Shown here: positions 1-5,627 of the stretch, one piece after another
How positions within the stretch are numbered: the first letter of the stretch is position 1
Layout: each line of letters starts with the position of its first letter
Source: Leclercia sp. UBA7405
GTDB taxonomy: Bacteria; Pseudomonadota; Gammaproteobacteria; Enterobacterales; Enterobacteriaceae
DNA length: 5,627 nucleotides
Direction of reading: 5' to 3'
Assembly: GCA_002469605.1 (NCBI GenBank)
Contig: DKMV01000030.1
Span: forward strand, 1 to 5,627
Made by a program: the position numbers and the translations under genes
Notes under the pieces: model-generated
What the model was told of the DNA's origin: nothing
Database searches by the model: none
The model's input: the letters and a program-made list of their open reading frames with translations, nothing else

Positions 1-711
1 CTGCCTTTCGAAAAAGCGTTTTATGACCGTTTCAACGTTCCCTGCCGCTTTATCGGCCACACCATGGCAGACGCCATGCCGCTGGATCCGGATAAAAACG
101 CGGCGAGGGATGTGCTTGGCATCCCCCACGATGCCCACTGCCTGGCGTTATTACCTGGCAGCCGGGGGGCGGAAGTCGAAATGCTAAGCGCTGATTTCCT
201 TAAAACGGCGCAAATTCTTCGCCAGAGCTATCCCGATCTCGAAGTGGTCGTGCCGCTGGTCAATGCCAAACGCCGCGAGCAGTTTGAGCGCATCAAAGCG
301 GAAGTGGCGCCCGATCTGCACGTCCATCTGCTGGACGGTAAAGGCCGGGAAGCGATGGTGGCAAGCGATGCCGCACTGCTGGCGTCGGGCACCGCCGCGC
401 TGGAATGCATGCTGGCGAAATGCCCGATGGTCGTGGGCTATCGCATGAAGCCCTTTACCTTCTGGCTGGCGAAGCGTCTGGTTAAAACCGACTATGTTTC
501 GCTACCTAACCTGCTGGCCGGGCGTGAACTGGTTAAAGAGTTACTGCAGGATGAGTGTCAACCGCAACAGCTCGCCGATGCGCTGCTGCCGCTGCTTGCC
601 AACGGCAAGACCAGCCACCAGATGCATGACACCTTCCGCGAACTGCATCAGCAGATCCGCTGTAATGCCGATGAGCAAGCGGCAGATGCGGTGCTGGAGT
701 TAGCAAAATGA
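1..711 (+). CDS. lpxB: Lipid-A-disaccharide synthase, 3' portion (5' end outside window)
   Basis: LpxB is a family GT19 glycosyltransferase at the inner face of the cytoplasmic membrane. It joins UDP-2,3-diacylglucosamine to lipid X, giving the beta-1,6 lipid A disaccharide 1-phosphate and UDP. The frame is open from base 1 and ends at TGA 709-711, giving 236 residues. If the full protein is the usual 382 aa, the first visible residue is about 147, so roughly the N-terminal 146 residues, including the proposed catalytic Asp of the family, are missing only because the window cuts them off. Visible hallmarks are PGSRGAEVE, with an Arg that falls at R201 in E. coli numbering, [10 protein letters not shown] in the C-terminal Rossmann-like half, and SLPNLLAG, whose Asn falls at N316; both numbered residues are known as important for activity. 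An internal ATG at 64 is not the start, because conserved LpxB sequence ([14 protein letters not shown]) runs before it. The stop overlaps the rnhB start by 4 bp. Confidence 0.97.
   Translation: MPFEKAFYDRFNVPCRFIGHTMADAMPLDPDKNAARDVLGIPHDAHCLALLPGSRGAEVEMLSADFLKTAQILRQSYPDLEVVVPLVNAKRREQFERIKAEVAPDLHVHLLDGKGREAMVASDAALLASGTAALECMLAKCPMVVGYRMKPFTFWLAKRLVKTDYVSLPNLLAGRELVKELLQDECQPQQLADALLPLLANGKTSHQMHDTFRELHQQIRCNADEQAADAVLELAK
696..699 (+). promoter_or_regulatory. Ribosome binding site of rnhB, inside the lpxB coding end
   Basis: GGAG lies 8 nt before the ATG at 708, within the last codons of lpxB. It supports the ATG at 708 as the rnhB start. Together with the ATGA stop/start overlap, it suggests that ribosomes finishing lpxB can re-initiate on rnhB. 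Confidence 0.7.
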
Positions 712-1304
712 CAGAATTTATCTATCCGCACACGCACCTGGTTGCGGGTGTGGACGAAGTCGGCCGTGGGCCGCTGGTCGGCGCCGTGGTGACCGCTGCG
801 GTTATCCTCGATCCGGCTCGTCCCATCATCGGGCTGAACGACTCAAAAAAGCTTTCTGAAAAACGCCGCCTGGCGCTGTACGATGAGATCAAAGAGAAGG
901 CGCTGGCCTGGAGTCTCGGGCGCGCTGAGCCGCACGAAATCGACGAGCTGAATATTTTGCACGCCACCATGCTGGCGATGCAGCGTGCGGTTGCGGGGCT
1001 GGCAATCGTTCCTGAATATGTGCTCATTGACGGCAACCGCTGTCCGGCGCTGCCGATGCCCTCCCTTGCGGTGGTCAAGGGGGATAGCCGGGTCGCTGAA
1101 ATCAGCGCGGCCTCTATTCTCGCCAAAGTGACACGCGATGCCGAGATGTCCGCGCTGGATCTCACCTTTCCCCAGTATGGCTTTGGTCAGCACAAGGGGT
1201 ATCCAACCGCTTTCCATCTGGAAAGGCTGGCTGAACATGGCGCAACGGAACACCACCGCCGCAGTTTTGGGCCGGTAAAGCGCGCGCTGGGACTGGTGTC
1301 CTGA
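708..1304 (+). CDS. rnhB: Ribonuclease HII
   Basis: RNase HII is a cytoplasmic, metal-dependent endonuclease. It nicks DNA on the 5' side of single embedded ribonucleotides to begin ribonucleotide excision repair, and also cuts RNA in RNA/DNA hybrids. The 198-aa product has the usual enterobacterial length. The four acidic active-site residues sit exactly where expected: D16 and E17 in [12 protein letters not shown]108 in LIDGN and D126 in VVKGDS. The G19-R20-G21 motif that senses the RNA-DNA junction is present, as are LNDSKKLS (43-50), [14 protein letters not shown] (131-144) and QHKGYPT (161-167) with the conserved Tyr165. The ATG at 708 overlaps the lpxB stop and has an SD-like GGAG 8 nt upstream. 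It is followed after 37 bp by dnaE, so repair of ribonucleotides misinserted by the replicase is encoded next to the replicase itself. Nothing looks broken or transferred. Confidence 0.98.
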   Translation: MTEFIYPHTHLVAGVDEVGRGPLVGAVVTAAVILDPARPIIGLNDSKKLSEKRRLALYDEIKEKALAWSLGRAEPHEIDELNILHATMLAMQRAVAGLAIVPEYVLIDGNRCPALPMPSLAVVKGDSRVAEISAASILAKVTRDAEMSALDLTFPQYGFGQHKGYPTAFHLERLAEHGATEHHRRSFGPVKRALGLVS

Positions 1305-1330
1305 ATCAAGACGCAAGAATTAAGTAACGC

Positions 1331-1341
1331 GGAATCTGAAG
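1331..1341 (+). promoter_or_regulatory. Weak ribosome binding site region of dnaE
   Basis: Only GGA at 1331-1333, 8 nt before the start, and a GAAG directly against the ATG resemble a Shine-Dalgarno sequence. An in-frame TAA at 1321 prevents any longer start, so ATG 1342 is the only start that keeps the N-terminal PHP motif. A weak site fits a protein needed at low copy number. The 37-bp gap after rnhB shows no convincing promoter and no hairpin. Confidence 0.45.
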
Positions 1342-4300
1342 ATGGCTGAACCACGTTTCGTACACCTGCGGGTGCATAGCGACTACTCCATGATTGATGG
1401 GCTGGCGAAGACCGGGCCGCTGGTGAAAAAGGCGGCCGCGCTCGGCATGCCCGCGCTGGCGATCACCGATTTTACCAACCTCTGTGGTCTGGTGAAGTTC
1501 TACGGAACGGCGCACGGCGCCGGGATGAAGCCGATTATCGGCGCGGATTTCCACGTCCAGAGCGATCTGATTGGCGATGAGTTAACGCAACTCTCCGTGC
1601 TGGCGATGAACAACGTTGGCTACCAGAACCTGACGCTGTTGATCTCCAAAGCCTATCAGCGCGGATATGGTGCGGCTGGCCCCTGGATAGACCGAGAGTG
1701 GCTGGCTGAACTCAGCGAAGGGCTGCTGCTGCTCTCCGGCGGACGCATGGGCGACGTGGGCAAAAGCCTGCTGCGCGGCAATAGCGCGCTGGTGGAGCAG
1801 TGCGTCGCCTTCTATCAGGAGCACTTCCCGGATCGCTACTATCTGGAGCTGATCCGCACCGGTCGCCCGGAAGAGGAGAGCTATCTGCACGCGGCAGTGG
1901 CGCTTGCAGAAGAGCAGGGCCTGCCGGTAGTCGCCACCAACGACGTGCGTTTTATCAACGCCGACGACTTCGATGCCCACGAGATCCGCGTTGCCATCCA
2001 CGATGGTTTCACCCTCGACGATCCTAAGCGCCCGCGCAACTACTCTGCCCAGCAGTACATGCGCAGCGAAGAGGAGATGTGCGAGCTCTTCTCCGATATT
2101 CCGGAGGCGCTGGAGAACAGCGTAGAGATCGCCAAACGCTGTAACGTCACCGTGCGCCTGGGCGAATACTTCCTGCCGCAGTTCCCGACGGGCGAGATGA
2201 CCACGGAAGACTTCCTGGTCATGAAATCGAAAGAGGGGCTGGAAGAGCGCCTGGAGTTCCTCTTCCCGGATCCGGCTGTGCGCGCCGAAAAGCGCCCTCC
2301 CTATGATGAGCGTCTGGATATTGAACTCCAGGTAATCAACCAGATGGGCTTCCCGGGCTACTTCCTGATCGTGATGGAGTTTATCCAGTGGTCCAAGGAC
2401 AACGGCGTGCCGGTAGGGCCTGGCCGTGGTTCCGGTGCGGGCTCGCTGGTGGCCTATGCGCTGAAGATCACCGATCTCGATCCGCTGGAATTTGACCTGC
2501 TGTTCGAACGTTTCCTTAACCCGGAACGTGTTTCCATGCCCGACTTCGACGTTGACTTCTGTATGGAGAAACGCGACCAGGTTATCGAACACGTGGCGGA
2601 CATGTACGGCCGTGATGCGGTGTCGCAGATTATCACCTTTGGTACCATGGCGGCGAAAGCGGTTATCCGCGACGTGGGCCGCGTGCTGGGGCACCCGTAC
2701 GGCTTCGTCGATCGCATCTCGAAGCTGGTGCCACCCGATCCGGGCATGACCCTGGCGAAGGCCTTCGAAGCTGAACCCCAACTGCCGGAAATCTACGAGG
2801 CGGACGAAGAGGTTAAAGCGCTTATTGATATGGCGCGTAAGCTCGAAGGGGTCACCCGTAACGCCGGTAAGCACGCGGGCGGGGTGGTTATCGCCCCGAC
2901 GAAAATTACCGATTTTGCGCCGCTCTACTGCGATGAAACCGGCTCGCATCCGGTTACCCAGTTCGACAAGAACGACGTGGAATACGCGGGCCTGGTGAAG
3001 TTTGACTTCCTGGGTTTGCGAACGCTTACCATCATCGACTGGGCGTTGAAGATGATCAACCCGCGTCGGGCGAAACAGGGGCTGGAGCCGATCGATATTG
3101 CTGCCATCCCGCTCGACGACAAGAAGAGTTTTGACATGCTGCAGCGCTCGGAGACCACCGCGGTCTTCCAGCTTGAATCTCGCGGCATGAAAGATCTGAT
3201 CAAACGCCTGCAGCCTGACTGCTTCGAAGATATGATCGCTCTGGTGGCCCTGTTCCGTCCGGGCCCGCTGCAGTCGGGGATGGTAGATAACTTCATCGAC
3301 CGTAAGCATGGCCGGGAAGAGATCTCTTACCCGGATGTGCAGTGGCAGCATGAAAGCCTGAAACCGGTACTGGAGCCGACCTACGGCATCATCCTGTACC
3401 AGGAACAGGTCATGCAGATTGCCCAGGTGCTCTCTGGTTATACCCTCGGCGGCGCGGACATGCTGCGTCGTGCGATGGGTAAGAAAAAGCCGGAGGAGAT
3501 GGCCAAGCAGCGCTCCGTCTTTGAAGAGGGTGCGAGAAAGAACGGCATCGACGGCGAACTGGCAATTAAGATCTTCGATCTGGTAGAAAAATTTGCTGGA
3601 TACGGCTTTAACAAATCCCACTCCGCCGCCTATGCGCTGGTCTCATACCAGACCCTGTGGCTGAAAGCGCACTACCCCGCCGAGTTTATGGCGGCGGTAA
3701 TGACCGCCGATATGGATAACACCGAAAAGGTGGTCGGCCTCGTGGATGAGTGCTGGCGCATGGGGCTTAAGATCCTGCCGCCGGATATCAACTCTGGCCT
3801 GTATCATTTCCATGTCAACGATGACGGGGAGATCGTATATGGTATTGGCGCTATTAAAGGCGTGGGCGAAGGCCCGATCGAAGCGATTCTTGAGGCGCGT
3901 AACAACGGCGGCTATTTCCGCGAGCTGTTCGATCTGTGTGCCCGTACCGACACCAAAAAGCTGAACCGTCGGGTGCTGGAAAAACTGATCATGTCCGGGG
4001 CGTTCGACCGGCTGGGGCCGCACCGTGCGGCGCTGATGAACTCGCTGGGGGATGCCTTAAAAGCGGCGGATCAGCATGCGAAGGCGGAAGCCATTGGCCA
4101 GGCGGACATGTTTGGCGTACTGGCAGAAGAGCCGGAGCAAATAGAACAATCCTACGCCAGCTGCCAACCGTGGCCGGAACAGGTGGTACTGGATGGTGAA
4201 AGGGAGACCTTAGGCCTGTACCTGACGGGTCACCCCATCAACCAGTATATTAAAGAAATTGAGCGCTATGTCGGAGGCTACCGGCTGAAAGACATGCACC

Positions 4301-4824
4301 CGACAGAACGTGGTAAAATCACCACGGCTGCGGGGCTCGTGATTGCTGCAAGGGTAATGGTCACCAAGCGCGGCAATCGTATCGGCATCTGTACGCTGGA
4401 TGACCGATCCGGGCGTCTGGAGGTGATGTTATTCACCGACGCTCTGGATAAATACCAGCAATTGCTGGAAAAAGACCGCATACTTATCGTCAGCGGACAG
4501 GTCAGCTTTGATGACTTCAGTGGGGGGCTGAAAATGACCGCCCGTGAAGTGATGGACATTGACGAAGCCCGGGAAAAATATGCTCGCGGGCTTGCTATCT
4601 CGCTGACGGACAGGCAAATTGATGACCAGCTTTTAAACCGACTCCGTCAGTCTCTGGAACCCCACCGCTCGGGGACCATTCCAGTACATCTCTACTATCA
4701 GAGGGCGGATGCGCGTGCACGACTGCGCTTTGGCGCAACGTGGCGTGTCTCTCCGAGCGATCGTTTACTGAACGATCTCCGTGGCCTTATTGGTTCGGAG
4801 CAGGTGGAACTGGAGTTTGACTAA
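1342..4824 (+). CDS. dnaE: DNA polymerase III alpha subunit (replicative polymerase)
   Basis: DnaE is the catalytic subunit of the chromosomal replicase. It forms the core with epsilon (DnaQ) and theta (HolE), and binds the beta clamp and tau. The 1160-aa product has the same length as E. coli DnaE. Domains in order: PHP (about 1-270), palm/thumb/fingers of a C-family polymerase (about 280-910), clamp binding, OB fold (about 990-1070) and C-terminal tau-binding region. The catalytic aspartates are D401 and D403 in MPDFDVDF and D555 in [17 protein letters not shown] lies at 360-368, a helix-hairpin-helix GVGEG motif at 840-844, and the clamp-binding QADMF at 920-924. In the PHP domain, canonical metal-binding histidines are replaced by R10, F44 and R203, as in other enterobacteria, so proofreading is expected to come from DnaQ. 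Codon use changes after about codon 905, where rare codons cluster. The gene ends 12 bp before accA with no terminator between them. Confidence 0.99.
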   Translation: MAEPRFVHLRVHSDYSMIDGLAKTGPLVKKAAALGMPALAITDFTNLCGLVKFYGTAHGAGMKPIIGADFHVQSDLIGDELTQLSVLAMNNVGYQNLTLLISKAYQRGYGAAGPWIDREWLAELSEGLLLLSGGRMGDVGKSLLRGNSALVEQCVAFYQEHFPDRYYLELIRTGRPEEESYLHAAVALAEEQGLPVVATNDVRFINADDFDAHEIRVAIHDGFTLDDPKRPRNYSAQQYMRSEEEMCELFSDIPEALENSVEIAKRCNVTVRLGEYFLPQFPTGEMTTEDFLVMKSKEGLEERLEFLFPDPAVRAEKRPPYDERLDIELQVINQMGFPGYFLIVMEFIQWSKDNGVPVGPGRGSGAGSLVAYALKITDLDPLEFDLLFERFLNPERVSMPDFDVDFCMEKRDQVIEHVADMYGRDAVSQIITFGTMAAKAVIRDVGRVLGHPYGFVDRISKLVPPDPGMTLAKAFEAEPQLPEIYEADEEVKALIDMARKLEGVTRNAGKHAGGVVIAPTKITDFAPLYCDETGSHPVTQFDKNDVEYAGLVKFDFLGLRTLTIIDWALKMINPRRAKQGLEPIDIAAIPLDDKKSFDMLQRSETTAVFQLESRGMKDLIKRLQPDCFEDMIALVALFRPGPLQSGMVDNFIDRKHGREEISYPDVQWQHESLKPVLEPTYGIILYQEQVMQIAQVLSGYTLGGADMLRRAMGKKKPEEMAKQRSVFEEGARKNGIDGELAIKIFDLVEKFAGYGFNKSHSAAYALVSYQTLWLKAHYPAEFMAAVMTADMDNTEKVVGLVDECWRMGLKILPPDINSGLYHFHVNDDGEIVYGIGAIKGVGEGPIEAILEARNNGGYFRELFDLCARTDTKKLNRRVLEKLIMSGAFDRLGPHRAALMNSLGDALKAADQHAKAEAIGQADMFGVLAEEPEQIEQSYASCQPWPEQVVLDGERETLGLYLTGHPINQYIKEIERYVGGYRLKDMHPTERGKITTAAGLVIAARVMVTKRGNRIGICTLDDRSGRLEVMLFTDALDKYQQLLEKDRILIVSGQVSFDDFSGGLKMTAREVMDIDEAREKYARGLAISLTDRQIDDQLLNRLRQSLEPHRSGTIPVHLYYQRADARARLRFGATWRVSPSDRLLNDLRGLIGSEQVELEFD
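4455..4468. repeat. 14-bp perfect palindrome within dnaE
   Basis: CCAGCAATTGCTGG reads the same on both strands and encodes part of YQQLLE in the DnaE OB-fold region. A palindrome of this size can arise by chance in a window of this length, so its presence is certain but a function is not. Confidence 0.4.
4565..4593. repeat. 7-bp inverted repeat with 15-nt AT-rich centre within dnaE
   Basis: AAGCCCG (4565-4571) and CGGGCTT (4587-4593) are perfect inverted arms around a 15-nt centre containing AAAAATAT. No T-run follows, so it is not a typical intrinsic terminator. Arms of this length with this spacing are expected several times by chance in the window. The only reason to list it is its place in the codon-shifted 3' part of dnaE upstream of accA. 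Confidence 0.3.
4759..4777. repeat. 19-bp inverted repeat near the end of dnaE, upstream of accA
   Basis: GATCGTT-TACTG-AACGATC has two perfect 7-bp arms and a 5-nt spacer, centred 69 bp before the accA start. As DNA it has the shape of a dimeric regulator operator; as RNA it could form a short hairpin. It overlaps the DnaE codons for DRLLND. I do not recognise it as a site of any regulator I know, and it does not resemble the FadR operator. Confidence 0.4.
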
Positions 4825-4827
4825 TAC

Positions 4828-4831
4828 AGGA
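4828..4831 (+). promoter_or_regulatory. Ribosome binding site of accA
   Basis: AGGA lies 5 nt before the ATG at 4837, in the 12-bp gap after the dnaE stop TAA (4822-4824). It fixes the accA start. The short gap would allow translational coupling to dnaE. Confidence 0.75.
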
Positions 4832-4836
4832 ATACT

Positions 4837-5627
4837 ATGAGTCTGAATTTCCTTGATTTCGAACAGCCGATTGCAGAGCTGGAAGCGAAAATCGATTCTC
4901 TGACCGCCGTGAGCCGTCAGGATGAAAAACTGGATATTAACATCGACGAAGAAGTGCATCGTCTGCGTGAAAAAAGCGTAGAACTGACGCGCAAAATCTT
5001 TGCCGATCTCGGCGCATGGCAGGTTGCCCAGCTGGCACGCCATCCTCAGCGCCCGTACACCCTGGATTATGTCCGCCTGGCGTTTGATGAATTTGACGAG
5101 CTGGCTGGCGATCGTGCATACGCTGACGATAAAGCTATCGTCGGTGGTATTGCGCGCCTCGACGGCCGCCCGGTGATGATCATTGGTCATCAGAAAGGCC
5201 GCGAGACCAAAGAGAAAATTCGTCGCAACTTCGGCATGCCGGCACCGGAAGGTTACCGTAAAGCCCTGCGTCTGATGGAGATGGCGGAGCGTTTCAATAT
5301 GCCCATCATTACCTTCATCGACACCCCGGGTGCCTATCCGGGCGTGGGCGCGGAAGAGCGCGGCCAGTCTGAAGCCATTGCCCGTAACCTGCGTGAAATG
5401 TCTCGTCTGAACGTGCCGGTTATCTGCACCGTTATTGGTGAAGGTGGTTCCGGTGGCGCGCTGGCGATCGGCGTGGGCGATAAAGTGAATATGCTGCAGT
5501 ACAGCACCTATTCCGTTATCTCTCCGGAAGGCTGCGCCTCCATTCTGTGGAAGAGCGCCGATAAAGCGCCGCTGGCCGCAGAAGCGATGGGTATCATTGC
5601 CCCGCGTCTGAAAGAGCTGAAGCTGAT
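4837..5627 (+). CDS. accA: Acetyl-CoA carboxylase carboxyltransferase subunit alpha, 5' portion (runs off the window)
   Basis: AccA pairs with AccD in an alpha2-beta2 carboxyltransferase. This moves the carboxyl group from carboxybiotin on AccB to acetyl-CoA, making malonyl-CoA, the committed step of fatty acid synthesis in the cytoplasm. The frame begins [12 protein letters not shown] and stays open to the window edge, giving 263 complete codons plus two bases; about 56 residues are missing if the protein has the usual 319 aa. The N-terminal region (about 8-55) is charged and probably helical ([25 protein letters not shown]). The crotonase-like carboxyltransferase core follows, with [32 protein letters not shown] (160-177) and the glycine-rich [15 protein letters not shown] starting at G201, which shapes the oxyanion hole. 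The start is supported by the AGGA site and by family agreement. It lies 12 bp after dnaE and is probably co-transcribed with it; in E. coli, as I recall, additional transcription of accA begins within the upstream dnaE gene. Confidence 0.98.
   Translation, partial: MSLNFLDFEQPIAELEAKIDSLTAVSRQDEKLDINIDEEVHRLREKSVELTRKIFADLGAWQVAQLARHPQRPYTLDYVRLAFDEFDELAGDRAYADDKAIVGGIARLDGRPVMIIGHQKGRETKEKIRRNFGMPAPEGYRKALRLMEMAERFNMPIITFIDTPGAYPGVGAEERGQSEAIARNLREMSRLNVPVICTVIGEGGSGGALAIGVGDKVNMLQYSTYSVISPEGCASILWKSADKAPLAAEAMGIIAPRLKELKL

Noticed and set aside
722..1316. Open frames of 147 and 157 codons on the - strand opposite rnhB
   Set aside because: They overlap a complete, motif-verified rnhB, have no recognisable domains, and are explained by GC-rich coding bias.
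1305..1341. Possible promoter or terminator in the rnhB-dnaE gap
   Set aside because: The 37 bp contain no inverted repeat with a T-run and no acceptable -35/-10 pair; it looks like a simple operon spacer.
1582..3621. A 679-codon open frame on the - strand opposite dnaE, with further ones at 3643-4023 and 1306-1554
   Set aside because: These frames are exact codon-by-codon complements of dnaE. They would be stopped only where dnaE uses TTA, CTA or TCA, all rare in this gene; the long frame ends precisely at the TTA at 1582. The openness is a by-product of dnaE codon bias, and the translated sequence resembles no family I know.
4810..4838. TTGACT (4817-4822) followed by TACTAT (4833-4838) as an accA promoter
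   Set aside because: The -35-like and -10-like boxes are only 10 bp apart and the second overlaps the accA ATG, so it cannot act as a standard promoter for accA.
4765..5190. A 141-codon - strand frame across the dnaE-accA junction
   Set aside because: It lies over the end of dnaE and the conserved start of accA, has no recognisable domain, and has no sign of its own promoter.
1..5627. Possible novel accessory system hidden in the window
   Set aside because: All but about 49 bases are coding sequence of four conserved housekeeping genes with intact motifs; there are no integrase, transposase, direct repeats, tRNA ends or atypical-composition islands apart from the modest codon shift at the dnaE 3' end.

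Overview
The window is a piece of ordinary core chromosome from a gammaproteobacterium of the Enterobacteriaceae. The four proteins match the Escherichia coli families in length, in the position of every catalytic residue that can be counted, and in gene order. Scattered substitutions and GC-rich third codon positions suggest an Enterobacter/Klebsiella/Lelliottia/Citrobacter-type relative rather than E. coli itself. The genus cannot be fixed from this stretch alone. I see no mobile element, tRNA, rRNA, CRISPR array, phage gene or sign of an accessory island.

Layout, all on the + strand and tightly packed: 1-711 is the 3' part of lpxB (lipid A disaccharide synthase). 708-1304 is rnhB (RNase HII), overlapping lpxB by 4 bp (ATGA). 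A 37-bp gap follows, then 1342-4824 is dnaE (DNA polymerase III alpha subunit, complete, 1160 aa). After a 12-bp gap, 4837 to the window end is the 5' part of accA (acetyl-CoA carboxylase carboxyltransferase alpha subunit). No stretch over 300 bases lacks a gene, and I see no terminator between any two genes, so read-through transcription of all four is expected.

The cluster joins three essential processes. lpxB makes the disaccharide core of lipid A. rnhB and dnaE serve genome maintenance: ribonucleotide removal and replication. accA supplies malonyl-CoA for the fatty acids used in phospholipids and lipid A. The arrangement fits the conserved enterobacterial lpxD-fabZ-lpxA-lpxB-rnhB-dnaE-accA run, whose upstream members would lie to the left of the window.

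I did not find a previously undescribed system. The most interesting signal is in the last roughly 255 codons of dnaE. There, rare codons (AGG, TTA, ATA, CGA) are much denser than in the preceding 905 codons, and three small inverted repeats lie in the same stretch, one of them about 60-80 bp upstream of the accA start. This may mean that the end of dnaE also carries a control region for accA.
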